From Flavobacteriaceae bacterium Ga0077528 (GTDB lineage: Bacteria; Bacteroidota; Bacteroidia; Flavobacteriales; Flavobacteriaceae), in assembly GCA_001464475.1 (NCBI GenBank), contig LNDX01000008.1:56832-120831 (forward strand): DNA of 64,000 nt, written 5' to 3'. Of the stretch, positions 27,513-36,891 are shown piece after piece. Every line of letters begins with the position of its first letter. Within the stretch, counting starts at the first letter, position 1. The notes beneath the pieces are model-generated. The model was not told the DNA's origin. It ran no database searches and worked only from the letters and a program-made list of their open reading frames with translations. Position numbers and translations under genes: made by a program.

Positions 27513-28220
27513 TTATTTAGTTACTAGTAAAGTAACAGTTAACAATAAACTAAAAATTGAGGCATATACAGGTAAATTTGGCAATGCAGTAGCATCAATT
27601 TTGGCTTTTCTTTGTTCTACATAGACCAAATCATTTTGATCCATGTAATAAAAGGGTGAATTCACAAAATCTGCTTTGGTAATATCAACTCTATTGAAGG
27701 TTTTTAATCCTTGAATATCTCTTACAATCAATATATTATATCTTTTAGCAAAAACCGTCAAATCTCCTGAGGCACCTATAGCGTCAAATAGAGTTACTCT
27801 ATGATTATTAAATGACTTCATTCCAGGTTGAAGCACATCACCCAAAACAGTAACTTTAAAATTTAATATCTTAATGTTTATAACAGGATTTATAAGATGT
27901 GCGGCCAATTTTTGCTTTAGCATGTTTTTTAACTCTTTTATAGAATAACCTGAAACTTGTATATTACCAATAACAGGAAAATCTATTTTACCTTCATTAT
28001 CAACCAAATAACTTGGAGAATTAAAAGGTGCAGCTGCATCAACCTCTTGAGTAGTTACAACAATAGACAACAAATCATCATTTTGAATAATTGGGTCATA
28101 GTTGGTAGATACATTGCTAAAATCTTGTGAACCTTGAAGATAAACAAACTTTTTTTTAGAGACACAAGAAGAAAATAGAAACAGAAAAAGTATTGATATA
28201 TAAAAGAAATAGTTTTTCAT
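27513..28220 (-). CDS. Wza-like outer-membrane polysaccharide export lipoprotein
   Basis: The best start is ATG at 28220, giving 235 residues; an upstream TTG at 28250 would add ten residues before the signal peptide. The N-terminus MKNYFFYISILFLFLFSSC is a lipoprotein signal ending at a Cys19 lipobox. A polysaccharide export (PES) domain follows (LVDNEGKIDFPVIGNIQVSG) and then a SLBB domain (VTVLGDVLQPGMKSF...VTLFDAIGASGDL). The C-terminal hydrophobic stretch (ASIFSLLLTVTLLV) may be the transmembrane end. Much shorter than E. coli Wza, as is usual for Bacteroidota. Forms the export channel with the Wzc-like protein next to it. Confidence 0.9.
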   Translation of the reverse strand: MKNYFFYISILFLFLFSSCVSKKKFVYLQGSQDFSNVSTNYDPIIQNDDLLSIVVTTQEVDAAAPFNSPSYLVDNEGKIDFPVIGNIQVSGYSIKELKNMLKQKLAAHLINPVINIKILNFKVTVLGDVLQPGMKSFNNHRVTLFDAIGASGDLTVFAKRYNILIVRDIQGLKTFNRVDITKADFVNSPFYYMDQNDLVYVEQRKAKIDATALPNLPVYASIFSLLLTVTLLVTK

Positions 28221-28247
28221 TCTTAAAAAAATATAATTAATTGGTGA

Positions 28248-28255
28248 CAAATATA
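28248..28255 (-). promoter_or_regulatory. Possible -7 box before the Wza-like gene
   Basis: TATATTTG on the minus strand matches TAnnTTTG. It lies 28 bases upstream of the start at 28220, in the 58-base gap after the PglF-like gene. No good -33 TTTG is seen at the expected spacing, so it may only be a weak internal promoter. Confidence 0.3.
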
Positions 28256-28278
28256 TTAAAAACCATTGAATTTACATT

Positions 28279-30276
28279 CTATTTGGTGTAAACATAAGAG
28301 TCTTTAACTTCTATATCTAAAGTTTGGAATACAGAATTCATGCTTTTATACTCAGGAACTATATTTTTCATTTTTGCAGCTATCATGTCTGAGTTGCCAC
28401 CATAAGAAATACTTATCAACTCTTCTACTTGTTGACTAACAATTTCAAAATCATCACATACCTCAACCGCAATAGTTATCTTTTCATGATGAGTAGTCAA
28501 ATTTTGAGCAGAATCATTCAATAATTCTTCATAAAGTTTTTCGCCAGGTCGTAAACCAACAATTTTTATTTTAATCTCCTTATCTGGTTGGTATCCTGCC
28601 AAACGAATCATTTTTTTTGCTAAATCAATAATTTTAACTGGTTTACCCATATCAAAAATATAAATTTCACCTCCATTACCCATTGAGCATGCTTCCAATA
28701 CAAGCTGACAAGCTTCTGGAATAGTCATAAAATAACGAATGATTTCTGGATGCGTTATGGTAATTGGACCACCTTCTTGAATTTGTTTTGTAAATAATGG
28801 AACTACCGAACCATTGGAACCTAATACATTTCCGAATCTAGTGGTAATAAATTTAGTATAACGCTCTGAATTGTTTTTTATATGTTTAAAATGTTTCGAT
28901 TGCACATACATTTCAGCAATTCGCTTACTTGCGCCCATAATACTGCTTGGATTTACGGCTTTATCTGTAGAAATCATCACAAAACGCTCCACATGATATT
29001 TATTAGACAAATCAGCAACATTCTTTGTTCCCAAAACATTGGTAAAAATAGCTTGTGAGGGATTTTCTTCCATCATTGGAACGTGTTTATAAGCAGCGGC
29101 ATGATAAACTACATCGGGTTGATAAGTTATAAACAATCTTTCTAAAATTGCATAATCCCTAACATCTGCAATGACATTAACCACCTCAACTGACAAACCT
29201 AACCCTAAAATCTCTAACGATAAAGAATGAAGTGGCGTTTCTGCTTGATCCAACAATATAATTTTCTTCGGGTTAAAATGAAGTACTTGTCTTACAATTT
29301 CACTACCGATAGAACCTGCTGCTCCAGTAACCATTATTGATTTTCCTTTAAGTTTAGAGGAAATGCTGTCGGTATTTAAAACGATTGGTTTTCGTTCTAA
29401 TAAGTCTTGAATTTCAAAGTTCTTAATATTTTTGGAAATTTCTTTTTCATCATCCCAATCAGAAACTACAGGAAGTGTATATACTTTAAATCCATATTCT
29501 ATACATTCATCCACTATTGTTAAACGTTCTTCTTTGGTCAGACTTTTATCCGCAATAATTAAAGCTTCAACTTTTTTGGAACGCATCAAAACTGGAATAC
29601 TTTTCTTTATTTGAAAAATAGGAAGATCTAGTATCCTTTTTGTCGAATTCTGATTGTTTTTATCAATAAAACCAACTAGTTTGAACCTCCCGGGTGTCTC
29701 GGCTTTCAATGCAGAAGCTACGGCAGAGGCATTAGCATCTGAACCATAAATAATAGCTAACATTCTTTTTTCTGAACTGGCTTCTTTAAACAATAATTCG
29801 AAAGTTTGCTTAACAATCATTCTGAAAACAAACAAAAAACTAAAAGACAAAACTGCATTAATAAAAGCACCAGTAGTTAAGTACAATTTTGGCTTATCTA
29901 ATAGTAAAACAAAAAAGTTAAATAAAAGCAGCACTACAAATGTAGAAAACTGAGAAAAAAACAATTTTAACGCATCAATGTAAGAAGAGTGTCTGATAAT
30001 TCCAGAATAAGTTCTGTAAATCCAAAAGAAAAAAATATTTACAAAAAGATATAAAATGGAACCAATTGTAAGGTGTTCTTTGGGAATATAATTTAATTTA
30101 AGCCCTTGAAAGAGAAAATAAGTAATAACACCTGATAGTAAAACAATAAAAACATCAATCAATAGAATAACCCATCGAGGTAAATAACTCAAATTTTTAA
30201 AACTAAATCCAAAATTGATATCGGAAAATGTTTTAAAAAAATCAGTAAAAAAATTTCTTTGGGTATTGTTTTTCAA
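28279..30276 (-). CDS. PglF/CapD/WbpM-type UDP-GlcNAc 4,6-dehydratase
   Basis: 665 residues. Four transmembrane segments lie in the first 160 residues, then a Rossmann domain (IIYGSDANASAVA near 177) and a catalytic SDR domain from about 310 with the loop GAAGSIGSE at 318-326. The catalytic motif STDKAVNP with Thr437-Asp438-Lys439 is the TDK form of PglF/FlaA1-type enzymes in place of S-Y-K. The gene starts with TTG. It makes UDP-2-acetamido-4-keto-6-deoxyhexose, the input of the aminotransferase and acetyltransferase encoded just upstream in the same transcript. It ends the biosynthetic part before the export genes. Confidence 0.9.
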   Translation of the reverse strand: MKNNTQRNFFTDFFKTFSDINFGFSFKNLSYLPRWVILLIDVFIVLLSGVITYFLFQGLKLNYIPKEHLTIGSILYLFVNIFFFWIYRTYSGIIRHSSYIDALKLFFSQFSTFVVLLLFNFFVLLLDKPKLYLTTGAFINAVLSFSFLFVFRMIVKQTFELLFKEASSEKRMLAIIYGSDANASAVASALKAETPGRFKLVGFIDKNNQNSTKRILDLPIFQIKKSIPVLMRSKKVEALIIADKSLTKEERLTIVDECIEYGFKVYTLPVVSDWDDEKEISKNIKNFEIQDLLERKPIVLNTDSISSKLKGKSIMVTGAAGSIGSEIVRQVLHFNPKKIILLDQAETPLHSLSLEILGLGLSVEVVNVIADVRDYAILERLFITYQPDVVYHAAAYKHVPMMEENPSQAIFTNVLGTKNVADLSNKYHVERFVMISTDKAVNPSSIMGASKRIAEMYVQSKHFKHIKNNSERYTKFITTRFGNVLGSNGSVVPLFTKQIQEGGPITITHPEIIRYFMTIPEACQLVLEACSMGNGGEIYIFDMGKPVKIIDLAKKMIRLAGYQPDKEIKIKIVGLRPGEKLYEELLNDSAQNLTTHHEKITIAVEVCDDFEIVSQQVEELISISYGGNSDMIAAKMKNIVPEYKSMNSVFQTLDIEVKDSYVYTK

Positions 30277-30332
30277 TGGATACTTCTTTTTAATAGTGGT
30301 AAAAATAAGAAAAAAAATTTCTTAAAAAAATC

Positions 30333-31466
30333 TTAAAAAATATTTATAACATTTTTTATTCTTTCTTTTTCATCATCTGTCAAATTAGAGCCCGAAGGAA
30401 GACAAAGACCTGTATCAAACAAATTTTCAGAAACAGTTCCTCCATAATAGGGTGCATCCTTAAAAACAGGTTGTAAATGCATAGGCTTCCATAAAGGACG
30501 ACTTTCAATATTTTCAGTTTCCAATAAAAGTCTCAAGTCTTCTCTTGATTTACCTCCATTTAATGAAGAATTTATGGTAATAGCAGACAACCAATGATTA
30601 GAAAAATAATTTTCATTCGGCTCAGAAAAAACTGTAATTGCAGTATTTTCTTTAAAAATATTCTTATAAAAAACGTGCATTGCTCTTCGTTTAGCCACAT
30701 GATCATCTAAAATTTCCATTTGACCTCTACCTATTCCTGCACTAATATTACTCATTCTATAATTATACCCAATTTCACTATGCTGATAATGTGGTGCATT
30801 GTCTCTTGCTTGAGTAGCTAAAAAAATAGCTTTATTTTTCAAGTCACTATTCTTGGTAACTATTGCTCCTCCTCCAGAGGTAGTAATTATCTTATTTCCA
30901 TTAAAGGACAAGACACTAATATCACCAAAAGTGCCACATTTTTGTCCATTATAAGTACTTCCCAAAGCTTCTGCACTATCCTCAAGAATCGGAATTTCAT
31001 ATTTATTGGCTATACTGCGCACCTCATCAATCTTATAAGGCATTCCATACAAATGAACAGCAATAATAGCTTTTGGTTTTTTTCCTTTAGAGATTCTATC
31101 CTTTATGGCAGTTTCCAAGGCGTTGGGACATAAATTCCAAGTATCAAGCTCACTATCAATAAAAATGGGTGTGGCGCCTTGATAAACTATTGGATTTGCT
31201 GAAGCTGAAAAAGTCATACTCTGACAAATAACCTCATCTCCTGCTTTTACACCAAGCAAAATCAAACCTAAATGTAGTGCAGCAGTACCAGAACTTAGTG
31301 CACCAACAAAGGCATTATTTCCTATGTAATTTTCTAAATCTTGTTCAAAACCAGTTACATTAGGTCCTAATGGAGCAACCCAATTGCTATCAAAAGCTTC
31401 ATGTATATACTTTAGTTCTGTACCACCCATATGAGGTGAAGAAAGCCATATTTTGGATTTAGTCAT
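30333..31466 (-). CDS. PglE/LegC-like UDP-4-keto-sugar aminotransferase (DegT family)
   Basis: 377 residues of the DegT/DnrJ/EryC1/StrS PLP family. The sugar-binding start IWLSSPHMGGTELKYI, the PLP-phosphate loop GALSSGTAALHLGL and the Schiff-base Lys192 in SFNGNKIITTSGGG are all visible, as is ILEDSAEALGSTYNG (Asp163 binding the pyridine N). PglE-type enzymes transfer an amino group from glutamate to UDP-4-keto-6-deoxy-GlcNAc. It overlaps the start region of PglD-like and precedes PglF-like, so the three-step UDP-diNAcBac route PglF-PglE-PglD is complete and in order. Confidence 0.9.
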   Translation of the reverse strand: MTKSKIWLSSPHMGGTELKYIHEAFDSNWVAPLGPNVTGFEQDLENYIGNNAFVGALSSGTAALHLGLILLGVKAGDEVICQSMTFSASANPIVYQGATPIFIDSELDTWNLCPNALETAIKDRISKGKKPKAIIAVHLYGMPYKIDEVRSIANKYEIPILEDSAEALGSTYNGQKCGTFGDISVLSFNGNKIITTSGGGAIVTKNSDLKNKAIFLATQARDNAPHYQHSEIGYNYRMSNISAGIGRGQMEILDDHVAKRRAMHVFYKNIFKENTAITVFSEPNENYFSNHWLSAITINSSLNGGKSREDLRLLLETENIESRPLWKPMHLQPVFKDAPYYGGTVSENLFDTGLCLPSGSNLTDDEKERIKNVINIF

Positions 31467-32109
31467 GATTATGAAATTTTATAGGTTTAGCAGGTATTCC
31501 AACTGCTGTACAATAATCTGGTAAACTTTTTGAAACTACGGCTCCGGCACCAACAATAGTACCTGTTCCTATAGTTAGTTGATTTATAATTTTTGCTCCA
31601 GTACCCACATAAACTTTCTCTTGAATATGCACTTCTCCTGAAATATTAACTGATGGCATAAAGGATGAAAAATCATCAATAATTGTGTCATGACCAATGG
31701 TACACATTAGATTTAATGTTACAAAACTTCCAATCACGATATTACAAGTGATTATGGTTCCGCCACAAATAATGCAACCTTTAGAAATAGTAACCTCATC
31801 ATCAGAAATTTGAACTGAAGGATGAATTAGCGTAGGAAAATTTATTTTATCACTAGACAATTTAGCTATAATCTTACTTTTAGTAGTAGGATCTCCTATG
31901 CCTAAAAGTACAGAAATTGGTTCAGAACTGGAGTTCAAATCATGAAGATTTCCTAAAACAGGAAAATTATTTATCACAGTACCTTTTTCAATGCCATCAT
32001 CATAATATCCAATAAAATTATAGGTTTTTTCAACCTTATTTACTGCATCTATTATGGTTTTTACTTCACGCCCAAAACCTCCTGCTCCAATAATTACAAT
32101 ATTTTGCAT
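31459..32109 (-). CDS. PglD-like UDP-amino-sugar N-acetyltransferase
   Basis: 216 residues. An N-terminal Rossmann-like nucleotide sugar domain (IVIIGAGGFGREV near residue 4) is joined to a left-handed beta helix, whose turns run from about 95 to 195 (IIDDFSSFMP, VYVGTGAKII, GTGTIVGAGAVV). His140 in CTIGHDTIID is the likely catalytic base, as in PglD. This is the standard architecture of PglD/LegH. It N-acetylates the C4 amino group made by the neighbouring aminotransferase to give UDP-N,N'-diacetylbacillosamine, which can prime the glycan or feed the nonulosonate branch. Confidence 0.9.
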   Translation of the reverse strand: MQNIVIIGAGGFGREVKTIIDAVNKVEKTYNFIGYYDDGIEKGTVINNFPVLGNLHDLNSSSEPISVLLGIGDPTTKSKIIAKLSSDKINFPTLIHPSVQISDDEVTISKGCIICGGTIITCNIVIGSFVTLNLMCTIGHDTIIDDFSSFMPSVNISGEVHIQEKVYVGTGAKIINQLTIGTGTIVGAGAVVSKSLPDYCTAVGIPAKPIKFHNHD

Positions 32110-32127
32110 ATCAGTTTATTTTATTAT

Positions 32128-32730
32128 TCAACTCCCTTGAAAAGGCTCTATTGTTGCCGAATCAGCAGCATTTATTCCATCACTTTTTATTACTTTCTGA
32201 ACGGTTTTAAATAAAATTTTCAGGTCTAATAAAAAGGAAATATGATCTACATACCAAACATCTAATTCAAATTTTTTGTCCCACGAAATGGCATTTCTTC
32301 CGTTAACTTGTGCCCATCCTGTAATTCCTGGCTTCACCTCGTGCCTTCTATTTTGAAAATCACTATACAAATGCAAGTAAGTAGTTAGTAATGGTCTAGG
32401 ACCTACAATACTCATATCGCCAATAACAACATTTAATAATTGTGGAATTTCATCTAAGGATGTTTTTCTAACAAAACTTCCTACTTTGGTCAACCTATCT
32501 GAATCTGGTAGTAAATTACCTTCGGCATCTTTCCTATCATTCATGGTTTTAAACTTGATAATTTTGAAAATTTTCCCTCCTTTACCCGGACGCAATTGAA
32601 AGAAAAACGGCTTACCATCGTTTGCAATAAATAGAAATACTGTTACTACAAGAAAAATTGGAAACAACAATATCAATCCAATCAAAGCAGAGATAATATC
32701 AAAAAAAGGCTTAAAAAGTTCTTTATACAT
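32128..32730 (-). CDS. PglC-like undecaprenyl-phosphate sugar-1-phosphate transferase
   Basis: 200 residues, the small monotopic form of bacterial phosphoglycosyl transferases. A re-entrant hydrophobic helix is at about residues 10-33, followed by FFFQLRPGKGGKIFKIIKFKTM and the catalytic SLDEIPQLLNVV with the Asp93-Glu94 dyad. GPRPLLTTY and KPGITGWAQVNGR complete the family signature. It transfers the sugar 1-phosphate, by neighbourhood UDP-diNAcBac, to undecaprenyl phosphate and thus starts the glycan. Eight bases of the start overlap the glycosyltransferase gene upstream; PglD follows after 18 bases. Confidence 0.92.
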   Translation of the reverse strand: MYKELFKPFFDIISALIGLILLFPIFLVVTVFLFIANDGKPFFFQLRPGKGGKIFKIIKFKTMNDRKDAEGNLLPDSDRLTKVGSFVRKTSLDEIPQLLNVVIGDMSIVGPRPLLTTYLHLYSDFQNRRHEVKPGITGWAQVNGRNAISWDKKFELDVWYVDHISFLLDLKILFKTVQKVIKSDGINAADSATIEPFQGS

Positions 32731-33874
32731 TGTTTTCTAATCTTTTGTATTCTTGAAGTAAGTTATTCCAAACAAGTTCTTGTTGAAACCGCGAAACTAT
32801 GTTAACTCTTGATTTTGATTGCAATTTTTGAAACAAATCTTTGTTATGATATAGCAATTGCATCGCGTCAAAAATAGCAATTTCATTTTTAACTGGTATA
32901 ATAATCCCAGTTTCATTTGAAATAATTATCTCATTACTACCACAAATGTCAGTTACAATACAAGGTAAATTCATGGCTCCTGCTTGCAAAACTACATTGG
33001 GAAAACCTTCTCTATGACTTGGAAAAACAAAAACATTTGAAATAGCTAAATAAGACCTAACATCCTCTTGAAATCCAACACTAATGATAGATTTATTTGA
33101 GGATATCAAATCTAATGTTTCACGATTTAAGGGATCTAATTCGCTTTCGAAAGGACCAACCAAAAGTAATTTACAATTTGAATTTTGTTTACACAAATTA
33201 GTAAAAGCAATTACCAACTCATTGATTCCTTTATCAGACACTAGTCTTCCAACGAAAACAAAAACAAAGTCTGTAGCATTAATATGCAATTGTTGTTTTA
33301 AGTTTTCTTGTTCATCTTGAGATACTTTATTGGGATTAAAAAAATCTAAATCAATTCCATTTACGTTTCCATTAGCAATTACTTTCAAAGGCTTTTTTGT
33401 AACCTTGAAAGCTAATAAATCTTTTTTAACGCCTTCTCCTTCTGGAATTATATGCGTTGCAAAACGACATAAAACTTTATCTAAAAACAACAATAAATGA
33501 TGCAAAAACCCTTTTTTATAAGGAAAAACCAATCCAGTAAAAGTATGAATTCTAATGGGAACACCTGCAAAATATCCAGTAATCATTGTGAGTAAACCAG
33601 CTTTAGGTGTTATAGAATGAACTATTAGTGGTTTTTCTTTTCTTAAAACTTTATACAATTTTAATAATGAAATAAAATCTTTGAAAGGCGAAATTTGTCT
33701 TTGAAAAGATACTGGAATCGTTCGAACACCTTCTCTATTAGCAACATTATCCAAATGTACATCTTGCCCAGAAACAGCTACAACTTCATAATGTTCTTTC
33801 AAAAAAGCCAATTGACCTTTAAGCAAGATATCTAATGAAATAGAAACGGTGGCTGTTCTTATTATTTTTTTCAA
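32723..33874 (-). CDS. PglA-like glycosyltransferase family 4
   Basis: 383 residues. IRTATVSISLDILLKGQLAFL and IHTFTGLVFP near residue 110 are typical of GT4 enzymes that follow a PglC-type primer; FVFVGRLVSDKGINELV is the donor-domain strand. The EX7E motif has E289 and Q297 (EGFPNVVLQ), as in many Bacteroidota homologues of PglA, which add GalNAc to the lipid-linked first sugar. It starts with TTG five bases after the GT2 stop. The place next to PglC suggests it adds the second sugar of the repeat unit. Confidence 0.85.
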   Translation of the reverse strand: MKKIIRTATVSISLDILLKGQLAFLKEHYEVVAVSGQDVHLDNVANREGVRTIPVSFQRQISPFKDFISLLKLYKVLRKEKPLIVHSITPKAGLLTMITGYFAGVPIRIHTFTGLVFPYKKGFLHHLLLFLDKVLCRFATHIIPEGEGVKKDLLAFKVTKKPLKVIANGNVNGIDLDFFNPNKVSQDEQENLKQQLHINATDFVFVFVGRLVSDKGINELVIAFTNLCKQNSNCKLLLVGPFESELDPLNRETLDLISSNKSIISVGFQEDVRSYLAISNVFVFPSHREGFPNVVLQAGAMNLPCIVTDICGSNEIIISNETGIIIPVKNEIAIFDAMQLLYHNKDLFQKLQSKSRVNIVSRFQQELVWNNLLQEYKRLENNV

Positions 33875-33879
33875 AACAA

Positions 33880-34752
33880 TTACTTTCTGGTTTTAAATCG
33901 AATTAATAAATATAAAGCTATTCCGAATGGAACCGCCAATAAAGTCAATAATTTTTCTGGTGAGTCTTTTAAAAAGTTACTACGTTTTAAAATAATACAA
34001 CTCGATATGTAATGAATCGCTTCTATGAATTTTCTTTTTGTAGATTTTGAAAATCGCATTGTGGTTATCCTATTGTATATAAATCCTTTAGGGTATTTCA
34101 TATATTGATAGAACATGGTATTACTCGAACCTGTTGGCTGATAATCAACTATGACTAAAACTGCATTAAGAGTTGCCATTTCATAGTCTTTATCTACAAA
34201 AAGATATTTTGTTCCCAATCCTACATAACGTTCTCCTTCAAAAATTGGATATTCTGGATACTTAGTAATAACATCTGTTCGATAAACCAATTTTTTATCT
34301 CCAGTTCCACCACTTAAATAAAAATCCTCTAAAGTAGTATAATCGGTAGTAAATTTTGAGCCCAAAATCGCACCAGATTCTAATGCATCTAATCCAATAA
34401 TTCCAGCATACTTTTTTTGATCAATAGTTTCCCATTTTGATAAAATTAAGGCAACACCGTTCAAAGGCATGTAATCGTCAGAATCTATACAAGTATTCAA
34501 AGTAGCTTTTATATTCCTGTAAGCTGTATTATGGGCACCATGCATTCCTTGATTTTCTTGATAAATATAAGTGATTGGAATTTTATTTTCTGCAATCCAA
34601 CTTGCCACTAGTGCTTTTGTATTATCAGAGGATCCATCGTCAACAACCAACCAATCAAAATCTTGACAAGTTTGTTTGCACAAACTTTCATAAAGTCTAG
34701 GTAGTAAATGCGCTCTATTAAAAGCAGGTGTAAAAATGGTTAATGTCTTCAT
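33880..34752 (-). CDS. Glycosyltransferase family 2
   Basis: 290 residues. FTPAFNRAHLLPRLYES, WLVVDDGSSD and CIDSDDYMP (the metal motif near residue 95) define a GT2 enzyme. It is closely related to the protein encoded at 44901-45806, which has the same FTPxxNRAHLLxxLYxS opening, so the two are probably paralogues in the locus. A hydrophobic segment near the C-terminus (LLTLLAVPFGIALYLLI) should anchor it to the membrane. Overlaps the upstream GT4 gene by four bases. Sugar unknown. Confidence 0.88.
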   Translation of the reverse strand: MKTLTIFTPAFNRAHLLPRLYESLCKQTCQDFDWLVVDDGSSDNTKALVASWIAENKIPITYIYQENQGMHGAHNTAYRNIKATLNTCIDSDDYMPLNGVALILSKWETIDQKKYAGIIGLDALESGAILGSKFTTDYTTLEDFYLSGGTGDKKLVYRTDVITKYPEYPIFEGERYVGLGTKYLFVDKDYEMATLNAVLVIVDYQPTGSSNTMFYQYMKYPKGFIYNRITTMRFSKSTKRKFIEAIHYISSCIILKRSNFLKDSPEKLLTLLAVPFGIALYLLIRFKTRK

Positions 34753-35864
34753 GAATGTTGTTGCAATAGTTCTAAATATTTTTCTTGTAGTAAAATTACA
34801 TTTTTATTAATATCATATCCTTTATCAATAACTACCTGAGAAACATCTTTTTTTATAAAATCATTTTGAGAATGAATAGTTTGCGCCCATACTAATGCTG
34901 ATTCTTTAAGAGAAATAACTTTTACATTGTCATTTACAATTATTGCTTCTTTAGGAACACCATCAGAAATATAACATTTTACACCACTAGCTTGAGCTTC
35001 AACCAAAGAAACTGGCAATCCTTCAAACAGAGAAGGAAACAAAAACACATCCATTGCTTGAAGCAATTCGTTTACATCACTTCTTAATCCAAGAAAAACC
35101 ACATTTTTTTCAAGTTGTAAACTAGCAACTTTTTTCTGAATAGATTCCATTAACTCACCATTGCCTACCAAAAAAAGTTTTCTATTTAAATTCAATTTCA
35201 CCAATTCAGCGAAAACTTCAATAAGAAACCCATGATTTTTTTGTTCGTTAAAGCGACCTACATGAATAAAATTTTGTGTTGTGATTGCTTCTAATAGTTT
35301 TCTTATCTGAAGACTTTTGACTTCATCATAAGCAAACATTTTAGTATCAACGGCATTAGTCATTGTAAAGGCTTTACTAGCATTTTTTTTACCAAAAAGC
35401 CATACTGCAGCATCATAACCACAAGTAAAATAGGTATTTATGTAGCGCATCATTCGCTTTTTATAATAATATCTAAAAGGCGATTTCAAATTCCAACCAT
35501 CGGTGGCATTGTGACCGTGAGCTATAATAACTGGCGTGCCTCTTTTTTGTGCTTCTTGATAAATATAAATCCCCAATTCAGAACAATTTCCATGAATTAT
35601 TGGATAAGTATGTTGGTCAAAAAATAAGGCAATCTGTTTTTTATACTCTTTAATCTTTAGCGGATTAAAAGGTGGTAATCTGTATATTTTTCCTCCCAAT
35701 GCAATAATCTCATCTTCATAAGCACCTGGCGCTTCACGATGAACAATAAAGTCAAACTGAAACTTAGTTCTATCCAACTTTCGGTAGTAGTTCATCACGT
35801 TGGTTTCTGCGCCACCGCGATTGAGTATGGTAAAAAGTTGTAAGATTCTAATTGGATATTCCAT
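34749..35864 (-). CDS. Glycosyltransferase family 4
   Basis: 371 residues. RILQLFTILNRGGAETNVMNYYR is the usual GGAE acceptor loop, IAHGHNATDG lies mid-protein, IHVGRFNEQKNHGFLIEVF begins the donor domain and FPSLFEGLPVSLVEAQASG holds an intact EX7E motif. This matches the common EpsF-like GT4 group of capsule loci. The stop of this gene overlaps the start of the next. It sits immediately after the broken GT2 gene. Confidence 0.9.
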   Translation of the reverse strand: MEYPIRILQLFTILNRGGAETNVMNYYRKLDRTKFQFDFIVHREAPGAYEDEIIALGGKIYRLPPFNPLKIKEYKKQIALFFDQHTYPIIHGNCSELGIYIYQEAQKRGTPVIIAHGHNATDGWNLKSPFRYYYKKRMMRYINTYFTCGYDAAVWLFGKKNASKAFTMTNAVDTKMFAYDEVKSLQIRKLLEAITTQNFIHVGRFNEQKNHGFLIEVFAELVKLNLNRKLFLVGNGELMESIQKKVASLQLEKNVVFLGLRSDVNELLQAMDVFLFPSLFEGLPVSLVEAQASGVKCYISDGVPKEAIIVNDNVKVISLKESALVWAQTIHSQNDFIKKDVSQVVIDKGYDINKNVILLQEKYLELLQQHS

Positions 35865-35871
35865 TTTGAAA

Positions 35872-36884
35872 TTACTTTTTAATAATTTTTTTTATAGCTA
35901 ATAACAATAATTGTAAAGGAACTGTTAACTTATATTTAGAAAAGAAGAAAAATAATTTCCAATGTATAGGAAAATAGCGCAATTCCAAACTTCTAAAGGC
36001 TACTTTATGATATCTAGAATTGAGAACAGTCTTCATGTTCTTACATTTAGTAAAAAAAGAAGCTTTATTAAAAGATTCGTTCAAACCCAACCCAATTACA
36101 CTAAGACATATTCTATTGTTGAAAGCTTCTAGATAGTCGGTTCCTTTATTATGTTTTTTTAATTGTTCCGAAAGCAAATCGAACATATGATTGGTCTTGT
36201 CTAATAAACTATTTTTGTAATTTGAAGTTATAGACTCTGAATTAAACTTTCTATAGTTATACATTGGTACATCCAAAATGTAAACCGATTTGGACTGGTT
36301 GAGATACTCCCAAGTAAAAAACCCATCTTCCCAAGCTCCAATTTCACTTAGATTTTTATCTTGAATTTTGTTTTCTTTAATGATAGCTGTCTTATATAGT
36401 TTCCCCCAAGCCGTAACTAAAGTTTCTATTCTTCTTTAATGGGACCTGTTATTCTTCTTTGCATAAAAGCAGCATCGAATTTTCCATTCAAACCAAAAAC
36501 TCTAGCTACTTGTGTACTTGGATATTCTTTATAAAAAGAAAAACAAACCAAATCTACTTCATCCATTTTGGAAAATGCAGTTTCTATGGCGTACAATTCC
36601 ATCCAATCATCACTATCAACAAACATTAAATAAGTACCTTTTGCATTTTTAATACCTGTATTCCTTGCTCCAGCTAGACCTTTATTGGCTTGAGAGATAA
36701 CAACGATTCTAGAATCTAATTGTTCATAAGCTTCACATATTTTTAGACTATCATCCGTTGAACCATCATTTACAAGAATAATTTCAAGATTTTTATAGGT
36801 TTGATTTACAATACTATCCAAGCATTGCTTCAAATATTTTGAAACATTATAAACTGGAATTATAACTGTAATCAATGGATTCAT
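35872..36884 (-). pseudogene. Glycosyltransferase family 2 broken by a single-base frameshift
   Basis: Two reading frames make one GT2 protein. The first frame (36884 to a TAG at 36426) codes IPVYNVSKYLKQC, ILVNDGSTDDS and FVDSDDWMELYAIE and ends PIKEE. The second frame carries on at once with IETLVTAWGKLYKTAIIKEN, then IGAWEDGFFTWEYL and DVPMYNYRKFNSESITSNY, the usual acceptor half and ED motif, and ends at 35872. Adding one A in the AAGAAGAATAG run near 36426-36436 joins them as KEEIET, giving a normal 337 residues. So one base was lost, or the sequence has an error. The second frame has no good own start. If real, the acceptor half is lost and the enzyme is dead unless frameshifting occurs. 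Confidence 0.85.
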
Positions 36885-36891
36885 TTGTAGT

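Noticed and set aside
27513..28250. TTG at 28250 as the start of the Wza-like lipoprotein
   Set aside because: It would put ten extra residues before the lipoprotein signal peptide; ATG at 28220 gives a normal signal and lipobox.
35872..36276. A separate 134-residue gene
   Set aside because: Its first codon would be TTG inside a continuous GT2 pattern; it is the second half of the frameshifted gene.
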